Shown here one piece after another: positions 1 to 6,081 of a stretch of 64,000 nt of DNA. Under the pieces are notes generated by a model. It saw nothing but the letters and a program-made list of their open reading frames with translations. It was not told the origin of the DNA and ran no database searches. How positions within the stretch are numbered: position 1 is the first letter of the stretch; the number at the start of each line of letters is the position of its first letter. Source of the DNA: an uncultured Clostridia bacterium (lineage in GTDB: Bacteria > Bacillota > Clostridia > Oscillospirales > Oscillospiraceae); the NCBI GenBank assembly GCA_947644595.1, contig CANSAE010000001.1, forward strand, positions 257,605 to 321,604, read 5' to 3'. A program made the position numbers and the translations under genes.

Positions 1-16
1 CACGGGCGAACCCGTG
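1..16. other. Short perfect hairpin in late leader
   Basis: A perfect 6-bp inverted repeat (CACGGG / CCCGTG) around a 4-nt CGAA loop. It sits about 40 nt downstream of the predicted minus-strand start site near position 57, so it would be in the 5' leader of the transcript leaving the window on the left. No T-tract follows within the window, so terminator function is not supported. It may be only a leader hairpin. Confidence 0.4.
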
Positions 17-63
17 AAGGCTTGTGAAGTGTGCTGTTTCATTCGCAATCAATCAGCGTAATA

Positions 64-92
64 ATTATAGCACATATAGACGGGCAATGCAA
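64..92 (-). promoter_or_regulatory. Outward minus-strand phage promoter (probable late promoter)
   Basis: Read on the minus strand there is a -35 TTGCAT (92-87), a 17-nt spacer and a consensus -10 TATAAT (69-64), which predicts a start near position 57. It lies directly after the late-regulator-like gene (135-764) and points to genes outside the window, where phages of this layout carry terminase and structural genes. The overlapping 11-bp tandem repeats suggest activator control. The promoter is seen in sequence; the late role is inferred. Confidence 0.72.
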
Positions 93-120
93 GGGCATGA
101 AACGGGCGCGAAACGGGCAT
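82..120. repeat. Tandem 11-bp iterons over the phage late promoter
   Basis: Three full 11-bp units each starting GGGC (82-92 GGGCAATGCAA, 93-103 GGGCATGAAAC, 104-114 GGGCGCGAAAC) plus a partial fourth GGGCAT at 115-120. The period equals one helical turn. The first unit covers the -35 element, the others lie just upstream. This arrangement fits binding sites for an activator that contacts RNA polymerase; the natural candidate is the regulator gene ending at 135. Confidence 0.65.
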
Positions 121-134
121 TTTTCGGCCCTGTT

Positions 135-764
135 TTACTCCCTGCCGCTTGCCCGCTCCTTCCTGAATGTGCCAGCGGCCACCGCCGCGGGCTTGCCGAA
201 CATACACACGGCCATATCGTTTACTATCTTGTTGCGCCAGCGGCGCGCGCTTTTCGCGTCCCGCACAAGGCCCATGCCCCCCAGCTCTTCCGCTATATCG
301 TCCCACGTGTACGGCGGCGCGTCTGCGGGGCGCGGCTCCCCCTGTGCGTCCTCCCCGAAGTAGTACAGCCGGACAACGTGAAATTCCTTCCGATCCGCAA
401 ACAGCGATATAACGCGGTCTATCTCTTCAAACCGCGCCCGCGTCCTGTGGTATGCCTTCACCTTGTCCCGCTCCAACTCTTCCAAAATATCATCTTCCGT
501 CCGGTATGCGTTGCCCCCGCTCGAAGGTGAAAAGCTCCCTATGCTTTTGCTTTTCCCTTGAAGCTCCACGCGCGTATAGCCTTCATAATCGGCAACCAAC
601 GCTTGCAACTTCTTGTAGTTGAAAAGCAGACTTTCCATTGCGCGGAAGTAATTGACGTTGCCGCCCATGCCGTCAATATAGGCCATAGAAGCCGTTGCCC
701 GCGCAACCTCGTTTATCAGCTCCCGCACTTCATCCGTGATTATTCCCGCTTGTTTCTTTCCCAT
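135..764 (-). CDS. Phage late-transcription regulator-like protein (ArpU/RinA/sigma-region-4 type)
   Basis: About 209 residues. The C-terminal third holds a sigma-region-4-like helix-turn-helix stretch (YTWDDIAEEL followed by KSARRWRNKIVNDM), preceded by a charged helical region, as in phage late regulators of the ArpU/RinA type. ATG at 764 is preferred over the GTG nine bases upstream because AAGGTG lies about 7 nt before it. It is the last gene of the leftward operon, and an iteron-bearing promoter lies immediately beyond its stop codon, which supports a role as late-gene switch. The family assignment rests on position and general resemblance; no target is proven. Confidence 0.6.
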   Translation of the reverse strand: MGKKQAGIITDEVRELINEVARATASMAYIDGMGGNVNYFRAMESLLFNYKKLQALVADYEGYTRVELQGKSKSIGSFSPSSGGNAYRTEDDILEELERDKVKAYHRTRARFEEIDRVISLFADRKEFHVVRLYYFGEDAQGEPRPADAPPYTWDDIAEELGGMGLVRDAKSARRWRNKIVNDMAVCMFGKPAAVAAGTFRKERASGRE

Positions 765-783
765 GTCCTGCACCTTCTTTCCG

Positions 784-1083
784 TTATTCTTCCGTTTCGG
801 CGGCCTCTTCGCCGTCTTCGTCTTCTGCGGCCAGAAGGCCCGCCCAATCTATGCCGCTAAAAAATTCCCGTAGGCATTCCACCATAGGACGAACCGCACG
901 CACGACGGATTTATAAACCCGCCGAAGTGCCATAGTTGCACGCCTGCCTTCCAGATAAAGGCGATAATGCGCAAAAACGCCTTCATACGAACCCAAAACG
1001 CAAACCAGCTTCGCCAGCCGTTCCGCTTCATTGCGCTGTACCCCGTAGGACATAGCCAGCTTTACAAACCTCTTTCTTTTCAA
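784..1083 (-). CDS. Hypothetical phage protein
   Basis: A 99-residue basic, helix-rich protein with an acidic tail (EDEDGEEAAETEE). No family recognised. The TTG start at 1083 overlaps the stop of the VRR-NUC gene (TTGA) and has GGAGGG about 8 nt upstream; a longer reading to 1191 would overlap the nuclease gene by over 100 nt and is unlikely. Tight coupling to the nuclease gene suggests co-translation, and its place just before the late regulator suggests a DNA-metabolism or packaging-related role, but this is only positional inference. Confidence 0.55.
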   Translation of the reverse strand: MKRKRFVKLAMSYGVQRNEAERLAKLVCVLGSYEGVFAHYRLYLEGRRATMALRRVYKSVVRAVRPMVECLREFFSGIDWAGLLAAEDEDGEEAAETEE

Positions 1084-1490
1084 GCCTGTTTCCCTCCCAT
1101 GCTCAAATATTCCGTGATAACCTTTGCGGCGGCCTCCCAGCCCTTGCACAAGGCCGTAAAATATCCTTGCTTTCCCAGCTCCGACAACCACCGCTTTTGA
1201 TCGTCGCTTGTTTTACTGCCCTTCTGCCGCTTTAGCTCTATGTAAAGCCCATGGAAGCCGCCGCGGGCGACGGGCAAGCACAAATCCGGCACGCCCGCCT
1301 TCACTCCTTCGGCGCGGAAGCGTCCGGCCTCTGCCTTTTTCCGGCTCCCGCCGTTCGGCACGTGATAAAGCAAGGCCAATTCCGGAAAACGCCCGCTTTG
1401 ATAGGCGGCCCAGCGGAAAAGGCATTGTTGTTCCGCGCTTTCCGTTGGAGCGGGAAGGGAAGGGGCTTTATCCGCGCGCATGGTCTTCAC
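1080..1490 (-). CDS. VRR-NUC domain nuclease
   Basis: A 136-residue single-domain protein with the VRR-NUC signature: HVPNGG near residue 44, GVKAGVPDL near 63 and the IELKRQKG strand near 83, i.e. the PD-(D/E)xK-type catalytic residues D and ExK. Stand-alone VRR-NUC proteins are common in phages, where they are thought to process branched or recombining DNA, similar to Holliday-junction resolvases. It overlaps the upstream gene by 23 nt and the downstream one by 3 nt, so it is part of the coupled operon. Two in-frame ATGs (1490 and 1481) are possible; the first is used here. Confidence 0.88.
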   Translation of the reverse strand: MKTMRADKAPSLPAPTESAEQQCLFRWAAYQSGRFPELALLYHVPNGGSRKKAEAGRFRAEGVKAGVPDLCLPVARGGFHGLYIELKRQKGSKTSDDQKRWLSELGKQGYFTALCKGWEAAAKVITEYLSMGGKQA

Positions 1491-1749
1491 CGCCCTTCCA
1501 TTTCACCCACGGTTCAACGCCGCCGCGCCCTTCGCGGATCGCCGCCCGCGCCGCCGCTTCCGTGGAAAAGAGGTCTTCCGGTTTCAAGCCGTCGTAATCC
1601 TCCGAATATTCTTCCGTGATATGCCAACGGCACACGATCCCGCCGCCCTCCGGCTCCACGGCCACGATCTCCACGGGAACGGCGCAAAGCGTTTCCCAAA
1701 TATCCGTTATAATCCAGCATTCCCCGCCGATCTGCGGATTGTCAATCAT
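1468..1749 (-). CDS. Hypothetical phage protein
   Basis: A 93-residue acidic soluble protein with no recognised family. The only notable features are aromatic residues in the N-terminal half (CWIITDIWETL) and an acidic middle (EEYSEDYDG). Its ATG overlaps the stop codon of the preceding gene by 4 nt (ATGA) and its 3' end overlaps the VRR-NUC gene, so it is clearly part of the coupled operon. Function unknown. Confidence 0.6.
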   Translation of the reverse strand: MIDNPQIGGECWIITDIWETLCAVPVEIVAVEPEGGGIVCRWHITEEYSEDYDGLKPEDLFSTEAAARAAIREGRGGVEPWVKWKGGEDHARG

Positions 1750-2030
1750 GCTTTTTCAACCTCCCCGAAGAACCGTTCAAATGCTTCAATGTTGTTTGTT
1801 GCCTCAAAAATCCGCTTTACGCTCTCTTCCGTTTCAAGGTGTCCGGCCTGTTCTCCATAGTCTTCTTTGCTAACAGAAAACCAATTCCCGCGTTCCGTTC
1901 TGTAAAGCGTCATATCCTTTCGGAAGTAAATCCCTTGGATAAGCGAAGACGGAAAGGAACGCCGAAAGCGTGCTACCTCTTCGGCCTTCTCCGTGTCGTA
2001 AACCTTCCCACCCATGAAAAAGCGTGCCAT
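1746..2030 (-). CDS. Hypothetical phage protein
   Basis: A 94-residue protein. The N-terminal MARFFMGGKVYDTEKAE and the following FRKDMTLYRTERGNWFSV form a beta-rich pattern common in small phage proteins of unknown function. It begins one base after the stop of the Rep gene and overlaps the next gene by 4 nt, so it is very likely translated from the same mRNA. No motif permits a functional call. Confidence 0.6.
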   Translation of the reverse strand: MARFFMGGKVYDTEKAEEVARFRRSFPSSLIQGIYFRKDMTLYRTERGNWFSVSKEDYGEQAGHLETEESVKRIFEATNNIEAFERFFGEVEKA

Positions 2031-2031
2031 G

Positions 2032-2913
2032 CTAATTCCTCCGTTTCTTTTTTGGCTTTTTGTCCTTCTTCGGCGGCTCTGGACGGCGGCACATTCTCGC
2101 GTAGATATAGGCCCCGGCCACGTATGCCGAATATCTCACTTCGCAATCGTTGAAAGAGTAATCCGGAAACAGCTTGCCGAAGATCGCCGCGGGCGCGGCC
2201 TCAAAATCTGCCGCCATCTGTTCAACCTTCCGTTTGCTGATCTTTGTATCGGCTTCCGTGATTTTCGGATCAACAAGGTTTTTGCTTGCCGCCCAGCGTT
2301 TGCCGCCGTTCGGCTCCTTCGTCATATAGCGTGCAAGGGCTTCAAGGCCGTAATCGTCCGGTTGCAGGCGGCGGGCGTTCGCCCAGCCCCGGCCCTGCCA
2401 CAATGCTTCTGCAACGTCCCGATCCATGCCGGACATTATGACGTGATGGTGAACCCGCTTGCGCCTGCCGTCCCCGCCGCCGTACTCGATCACATACACA
2501 TACTTCAATTCCGGAAGGCCGTTCTTCCTGCGCCATTGCCGCACCCTCCGAAGATAGTTGCGAATATCGCGGCGCGCCTGTTCTTCGTCCGGCACGAACC
2601 CGGCCTTGTATGTAAGCGTTATGCAAAGGTCTTCGCCCGTGAAATTCGCATTGATTTTCCGGATCAACTTCTTTTTCGCGTTCCGGTCATTCAAATTTTG
2701 CTGTGCTTCCTTCGTGGCCGCCTTCTTCGCCTTCCGAACTTCGTTTTGCGTGTTCCAAATGGGGAAAATCTCAACTTCAAGAATGTCCCCGGCCTTGATC
2801 GTGCGGGCGCGGTATCGGAAAACATTGCTATGCTTCAACCGCTCAAATGCGCTTTCTGTGATTTCCTCCGAACGGTCAAAAAGGAATTCATATTTTGAAC
2901 TGCTGTAAGGCAT
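2032..2913 (-). CDS. HUH-type replication initiator (Rep, ORF2/G2P-like)
   Basis: A 293-residue protein with the order of motifs typical of rolling-circle Rep proteins: a beta-strand motif ending in LTYKAG near residue 100, the metal-binding HHH motif in KRVHHHVIM near 153, and a candidate catalytic Tyr in LARYMTKEP near 193. The C-terminus is strongly basic (KKDKKPKKKRRN). HUH Reps nick one strand at a hairpin origin and stay linked to the 5' end through Tyr. A 147-bp inverted repeat lies just upstream (3046-3192), which is a natural candidate for the nick region. A GGAGGG ribosome-binding site precedes the ATG. Replication role is inferred from family and context. Confidence 0.8.
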   Translation of the reverse strand: MPYSSSKYEFLFDRSEEITESAFERLKHSNVFRYRARTIKAGDILEVEIFPIWNTQNEVRKAKKAATKEAQQNLNDRNAKKKLIRKINANFTGEDLCITLTYKAGFVPDEEQARRDIRNYLRRVRQWRRKNGLPELKYVYVIEYGGGDGRRKRVHHHVIMSGMDRDVAEALWQGRGWANARRLQPDDYGLEALARYMTKEPNGGKRWAASKNLVDPKITEADTKISKRKVEQMAADFEAAPAAIFGKLFPDYSFNDCEVRYSAYVAGAYIYARMCRRPEPPKKDKKPKKKRRN

Positions 2914-3045
2914 TCCCGTTCCCTCCCTGCTTGCCGTTAGGTCTTTTACCCCCTCCCGTCCCCCTAAAGGGGGAAGCAGGCTCTAAGGAATTAAAATGCG
3001 CCTGCGGGCGGGCTTCCTGATCTGCCAAACCAGCCCCGCGCATTG

Positions 3046-3192
3046 TTTGATTTTATCCCCCGCCGCCGATCCTGCTTTTATCACTCCGGCAACACGCCAT
3101 CAAGGGCAAGCGGCTTCGCCGTGCTTCGCACCCTTGACAACGCGCCGCCTTCGTGATTATCCAAAAGCAGGCGACGGGGAATTAAAATCAAA
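3046..3192. repeat. 147-bp imperfect inverted repeat, candidate replication origin
   Basis: Matching blocks in mirror order: TTTGATTTTA (3046-3055) with TAAAATCAAA (3183-3192); CCTGCTTTT near 3071 with AAAAGCAGG near 3163-3171; ATCAC with GTGAT; CAAGGGC near 3101 with CCCTTG near 3131. The centre is a CGGC-TTCG-CCG tetraloop hairpin. The repeat lies between the operon and the HUH rep gene with no ORF across it. It could be a cruciform nick site for Rep, or a structured leader RNA of the rep mRNA. The structure is seen in sequence; function is inferred. Confidence 0.6.
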
Positions 3193-3209
3193 TCAAACGC
3201 TATCAGCTT

Positions 3210-3225
3210 GAACGCAAGCGCGTTC
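3210..3225. other. Short perfect hairpin beside candidate origin
   Basis: A perfect 6-bp stem GAACGC / GCGTTC with AAGC loop, 18 nt to the right of the long inverted repeat. It may belong to the same origin region. There is no T-tract, so it is not a terminator. Confidence 0.4.
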
Positions 3226-3293
3226 CCTCTGTTACCGTCCATTTCTTAATACCCATTACAAGCCCGTAAATACGCCGTGTTTCAGGCGCATAG

Positions 3294-3322
3294 TTGACAT
3301 TCTGCCGCCGTGGTGGTATACT
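3294..3322 (+). promoter_or_regulatory. Consensus sigma-A promoter of plus-strand sRNA
   Basis: Perfect -35 TTGACA (3294-3299), 17-nt spacer, near-perfect -10 TATACT (3317-3322). It is the only strong plus-strand promoter found in the prophage part and points against the operon. The predicted start is A3329. No plausible protein gene follows; an intrinsic terminator lies about 40-75 nt downstream, giving a short non-coding unit. Confidence 0.85.
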
Positions 3323-3328
3323 ATCTTT

Positions 3329-3406
3329 AGTTTGAATAGCTCTTCTTCGCGGCGACGTGAAGGGGGAAAGGCGGCTTGCAGGCAACGCAAGCCGCCTTCT
3401 TCTTTT
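3329..3406 (+). ncRNA. Candidate anti-Shine-Dalgarno small RNA
   Basis: A predicted 78-nt RNA from a consensus promoter to an intrinsic terminator. Its first 14 nt, AGUUUGAAUAGCUC, are complementary to the box GAGCUAUUCAAACU that covers the ribosome-binding site and spacer of the genes starting at 8817 and 9872. It also pairs, with one or two G-U wobbles, over about 13 bp with those at 4853 and 6062. The seed is at the extreme 5' end and unpaired in any obvious fold. The RNA would therefore occlude ribosome binding on several mRNAs of the opposite-strand operon. An alternative is that the sequence is a decayed copy of the same start box that happens to lie behind a promoter. Confidence 0.62.
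3367..3404 (+). terminator. Intrinsic terminator of plus-strand sRNA
   Basis: Stem AAAGGCGGCTTGC paired with GCAAGCCGCCTTC over a 7-nt loop, the last base pair being a mismatch, followed by a T-rich tail (TTCTTCTTTT). On the minus strand the tail is CTTTCCCCC, so it terminates less well in that direction. It overlaps the stop codon of the minus-strand gene ending at 3405. Confidence 0.82.
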
Positions 3407-3812
3407 ATCCGTTGTTACAGCCTGCGGCCTCTTCGTATTCTTCGCATGGTGCTTCTTCCCGCGGCTTGAACCGCATACCGTTCAAACAGCCAATGCAGGG
3501 AAAGGGGCGTATGCCGTCCGGCTTTGCGCCGTCCCTGCGCTGTTGGCAGTCTTCCAGCTTCGCGCACGCGTCGCACCAGCACGCGCGGCAATCCTTTATT
3601 TCTGTTTTGGTATAGGTTTCTTCGTCGGTGTCTTCCTGCACCAGCTCCACGCCGCCGCCTGCGGGGGCGGCCATGTCTGCGAAGCCGCCCGCCAGCCCGC
3701 GGGCGAACGCGTCACCCATAACGGCCAAAGCGCGCGCCAGATCGTACCCCAAAGCATAGGCGCACCGCGCAAGCAATTCTTCGTCGAAGGTGCTATTTCT
3801 GCTTTCGTCCAT
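3405..3812 (-). CDS. Hypothetical Cys-rich phage protein
   Basis: About 135 residues. The C-terminal half carries eight Cys in pairs (CRACWCDACAKLEDC, then CIGC, CEEY, GCNNG), suggesting one or two metal-binding knuckles; the N-terminal half is helical. ATG at 3812 is chosen because it follows a GGTGGA-type site; the GTG at 3821 is an alternative. The start lies inside the end of the small membrane-protein gene (3793-3942). No family recognised. It is the last gene before the origin/sRNA interval, so it may end the upstream transcription block. Confidence 0.55.
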   Translation of the reverse strand: MDESRNSTFDEELLARCAYALGYDLARALAVMGDAFARGLAGGFADMAAPAGGGVELVQEDTDEETYTKTEIKDCRACWCDACAKLEDCQQRRDGAKPDGIRPFPCIGCLNGMRFKPREEAPCEEYEEAAGCNNG

Positions 3813-3942
3813 CTTTTCCACCGCCCTTCAATCCGTTGCGAATGCCTACGGCCACGCCGTACACGATCACCACCGCCGCCGAAAGGCACACAACCCCCAC
3901 AAGGGAATAGAAGGCGGCAACCATGAATTCAAATGCTGTCAC
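3793..3942 (-). CDS. Small single-span membrane protein
   Basis: A 49-residue ORF starting GTG at 3942 with AAAGGA upstream. Residues about 8-33 form one hydrophobic segment (FYSLVGVVCLSAAVVIVYGV), followed by a basic tail (RNGLKGGGKDGRKQK), so the N-terminus would face out and the tail would be cytoplasmic. It fills an otherwise unexplained gap between two operon genes and overlaps the next gene by 20 nt. Small size and topology resemble holin-like or other phage membrane peptides, but no family match is claimed. Confidence 0.55.
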   Translation of the reverse strand: MTAFEFMVAAFYSLVGVVCLSAAVVIVYGVAVGIRNGLKGGGKDGRKQK

Positions 3943-4043
3943 TTGTGAACCCGTCCTTTCCTATATGTATAATGTAGGGCGGGCGGCGCGTGGCCGCCAC
4001 CCCGTCCCGTGGCCTGCGGTTACTTTCCCTTGCCGGAAATAAG

Positions 4044-4853
4044 CTACAACGCCTGCGCCTCTGTGAAGCCCGCTCTTTTCAAGGCGGCGAAGCGGGCATA
4101 AAGCGCGCTTGCTTCGCCGTCGCCGTCCGGCTGATCCGTGGCGGCCTGCGGCTCTTCGGCGGGGGCGGCCTCTTCCTGCTCTTCGTTATCCGCTCCGAAA
4201 ATCCCTCTTTTTAGACCCTCTACAACAGCTTTTGTGATTTCTACGCTGATCGCCGTTGCACGCGTTCTTGCTTCGCCTTCCTTGAAAGATACCAAAATAT
4301 CAGATTTCAGGACGCAAAGCGGGCGCACGCCCCTGTCGCCGCCGTACGCGATGTCGTTGTTCAGCGCGCCCGAAGAATAGACAAGGCGCACTAAATGTTC
4401 GTAACCATTGCGGGCGGTGGAAAACGGCGTTGCCGTCCAATGCCAATCGGACGCGGGGGGAATGATGTTGCGGAACTCGCGGTAAATCTGATCCGTGTAA
4501 ATGCCGATCGTTACCCTGTCTATGCCGTAGTCCTTCAACCCATCATCGGACGTAAGATCAAGGGCAAGCGGCAAGAAGGCTTCCTTGTCTGCGCCTGCGG
4601 CGGCCAGCTCTTCCATAAAGTCCCTGTTCAGGAACGCCCGGACGGAAGACGCGGCAAAATCGTTCTTGTTCTCTTCGTCGAAGGGCATATACCGCGTTTC
4701 GCCGCTTTCCGTCTTCAACACGTCCGCGGCCAGCACAAGCACGGCCTTCTTCTGCGGGTTATGCGCCAGCACCACCCATTCAATGCCGCCATAGGTGAAG
4801 CGGCTTTCCGCGGCCAGCTTGCCGATCTCTCCGGTTTTCAATGCTTTTTCCAT
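4044..4853 (-). CDS. DUF6273-type phage protein
   Basis: A 269-residue protein. The core has the pattern seen in DUF6273 proteins: WHWTATPFS near residue 160 and YGGDRGVRPLCVLKSDI near 185-200, with an N-terminal GGIEWVVLA strand. The C-terminal 60 residues are acidic and low complexity followed by a short helix (LYARFAALKRAGFTEAQAL). Function of the family is unknown. ATG at 4853 is chosen over the longer frame to 4910 because the repeated box GAAAGGAGCTATTCA ends 3 nt before it. This start is one of four predicted targets of the plus-strand sRNA. Confidence 0.7.
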   Translation of the reverse strand: MEKALKTGEIGKLAAESRFTYGGIEWVVLAHNPQKKAVLVLAADVLKTESGETRYMPFDEENKNDFAASSVRAFLNRDFMEELAAAGADKEAFLPLALDLTSDDGLKDYGIDRVTIGIYTDQIYREFRNIIPPASDWHWTATPFSTARNGYEHLVRLVYSSGALNNDIAYGGDRGVRPLCVLKSDILVSFKEGEARTRATAISVEITKAVVEGLKRGIFGADNEEQEEAAPAEEPQAATDQPDGDGEASALYARFAALKRAGFTEAQAL

Positions 4854-4856
4854 GTC

Positions 4857-4871
4857 TGAATAGCTCCTTTC
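4857..4871 (-). promoter_or_regulatory. Repeated ribosome-binding box, copy 1
   Basis: The 15-mer GAAAGGAGCTATTCA on the minus strand, placed directly before the ATG at 4853. Identical 15-mers precede the starts at 6062, 8817 and 9872 although the proteins are unrelated. It contains the Shine-Dalgarno AAAGGAG and can pair with the 5' end of the sRNA at 3329 over 13 bp with one G-U wobble. Confidence 0.8.
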
Positions 4872-5058
4872 AGTTATTCCAATATGAAACGGCTTCTTCC
4901 ACCGTTTCAAACTCCCTTGTGGTAAGCCCGCATTCGTGGCACAAAATCAGCGGGCGCGGCTCAAAGTAGGTAAACCGCTTTTTTACGATTTCAGCCCGCC
5001 CGCCGCAATAGCGGCAAGGCTTCAATTCCGGTATGTCCGGCTTGTCCCGCTCGTTCAC
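4870..5058 (-). CDS. Lar-like restriction-alleviation / zinc-ribbon protein
   Basis: A 62-residue protein with the Lar-type layout: LKPCRYCGG at the N-terminus, LILCHECG in the middle, and the C-terminal TVEEAVSYWNN that matches the usual T-x-x-E-A-x-x-x-W-N ending. The four Cys form a zinc ribbon. E. coli Rac Lar modulates type I restriction; many phages carry similar small proteins, with function rarely tested. The GTG start at 5058 overlaps the upstream stop (GTGA), which rules out the longer frame. Its closeness to a DNA methylase gene fits an anti-restriction set. Confidence 0.72.
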   Translation of the reverse strand: MNERDKPDIPELKPCRYCGGRAEIVKKRFTYFEPRPLILCHECGLTTREFETVEEAVSYWNN

Positions 5059-5279
5059 TCTTCGCCCCCTTCCTGCAAGCGCGCATTCCCCGCCAGCGTT
5101 ACCCGCTCCGGATCGGCAATCGTGACGCTGTGCAAGCACTTGTCTTCTAATTCCAGTTTTAGAACTGTCTTGCCGCCCTGCAACCGATAAATCAAGCCGG
5201 AAATGCAACGGTATTCGATCCCGTTGTGCGTGATCGGCTGTTGTGCAAGGAAGGCGGCCTTTGCTTCACTCTTCGTCAA
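5055..5279 (-). CDS. Hypothetical phage protein
   Basis: A 74-residue protein beginning with TTG at 5279, preceded by GGGAGG about 9 nt upstream and overlapping the metalloprotein gene by 14 nt. The core alternates short strands (GIEYRCISGLIYR, TVLKLELEDK, SVTIADPERVTL), suggesting a small beta fold. No family recognised. The longer reading to 5432 lies entirely within the neighbouring gene in another frame and is not supported. Confidence 0.5.
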   Translation of the reverse strand: MTKSEAKAAFLAQQPITHNGIEYRCISGLIYRLQGGKTVLKLELEDKCLHSVTIADPERVTLAGNARLQEGGEE

Positions 5280-5652
5280 CGGTGAATGCCTCCCCCAAAA
5301 CTTCCGGCGCGATCCGGTTATATTCCTCAAAAATCTGATCGAAGGCGGCCCGCCATTCTTCGCCGTGCGTCTGGTCTTCCGGCGCGGCAATGTGTGCCAG
5401 CTCATGCGCCAGTACTTCCACCCCCGCCGCAATGGGGATTTCCCCCGATACCTCCACCACGGGCGGCAAACCGTCTTCCGGAAAGGTTGTCGCCCCGCAC
5501 GCGCTGTTCCCGTCTTCGTCTGTCACTTCCGGCACTATGTACGCGGTGTATTCCCGCCCCGGAAACAGATTGCCGAAGGCTTGTGCAACCAGCGCGAAGG
5601 GATCATTGCCGAATGGGGATTGAAGCCGCCCCGCCGCTTCCGCGGTCAACAT
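5266..5652 (-). CDS. HExxH putative zinc metalloprotein (SprT-like)
   Basis: A 128-residue protein with a clear zinc-metallopeptidase helix LAHELAHIAAPEDQTHGEEWRAAF: HELAH at about residues 83-87 gives two His and the catalytic Glu, and a further His (THGEEW) about ten residues on can be the third ligand, as in SprT/WLM-type proteins. Such small phage proteins may process DNA-protein crosslinks or host proteins; the substrate is unknown. It overlaps the MazG-like gene by 7 nt and the next gene by 14 nt. Confidence 0.65.
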   Translation of the reverse strand: MLTAEAAGRLQSPFGNDPFALVAQAFGNLFPGREYTAYIVPEVTDEDGNSACGATTFPEDGLPPVVEVSGEIPIAAGVEVLAHELAHIAAPEDQTHGEEWRAAFDQIFEEYNRIAPEVLGEAFTVDEE

Positions 5653-6062
5653 TTCTTCCCGCCGTGGCGATAAGGGCGGGTTTTGTTGTATTCGTGCTTT
5701 ATGCGGATCGCCTCTTCAATGTCAATTCCGGCGTGTCCGCAATAATCCAGAATGCGGATCACGCAATCGGCCAATTCCACCGCTACGCCCTCCGGCTTTT
5801 TGCTTCGCGCCATGTTCGGCATAACGTTTATTCTTCCATCAGCGCCCACCTTTTCCGTTGTGTGTACGTTTGCCTGTTGTGTTCGCTCATTCAAATAATA
5901 AAGGGTAGGCCGCCCGCTCCGGTATTCTTCCAAAGCCTCCGCAAGCTCTGAAACGCAAAGCATAAGCACTTCCGGCAAGCCGCGTTCCTCTTCCCACCAT
6001 CCATGCGCAACGGCGTTTTCGTGTACCGCCGCCGCAAAGCTGTTCAACTTCAAATCTTCCAT
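5646..6062 (-). CDS. MazG-like nucleotide pyrophosphohydrolase
   Basis: A 138-residue all-alpha NTP pyrophosphohydrolase-like protein. The metal-binding motifs are present: SELAEALEEYR near residue 38 (ExxE) and VELADCVIRILDYC near 95 (ExxD), followed by IRIKHEYNKTRPYRHGGKK typical of MazG-like ends. Members hydrolyse NTPs or dNTPs to NMPs and pyrophosphate; phage versions may tune nucleotide pools or lower alarmones. The ATG at 6062 is fixed by the repeated GAAAGGAGCTATTCA box, so this gene and the coupled genes after it are candidate sRNA targets. Confidence 0.82.
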   Translation of the reverse strand: MEDLKLNSFAAAVHENAVAHGWWEEERGLPEVLMLCVSELAEALEEYRSGRPTLYYLNERTQQANVHTTEKVGADGRINVMPNMARSKKPEGVAVELADCVIRILDYCGHAGIDIEEAIRIKHEYNKTRPYRHGGKKC

Positions 6063-6066
6063 TGCC

Positions 6067-6081
6067 TGAATAGCTCCTTTC
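6067..6081 (-). promoter_or_regulatory. Repeated ribosome-binding box, copy 2
   Basis: Same 15-mer GAAAGGAGCTATTCA, followed by GGC and the ATG at 6062. Pairing with the sRNA 5' end is possible over 13 bp with two G-U wobbles. Confidence 0.8.

Noticed and set aside
2014..2898. 294-residue plus-strand open frame over the rep gene
   Set aside because: Antisense to the HUH Rep gene, which has conserved motifs and a good start.
3357..3926. Plus-strand frame behind the sRNA promoter
   Set aside because: It begins with GTG inside the predicted sRNA and would have to cross the strong terminator; its sequence is antisense to the Cys-rich phage gene and shows no domain.
3943..3973. Second plus-strand promoter (TTGTGA and TATAAT)
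   Set aside because: Spacer of 19 nt and a weak -35; no terminator or ORF behind it, so it was not called despite a perfect -10.
5055..5432. 125-residue version of the gene upstream of the Lar-like gene
   Set aside because: The N-terminal 51 residues lie inside the metalloprotein gene in another frame; TTG at 5279 with a strong ribosome-binding site explains the gene better.
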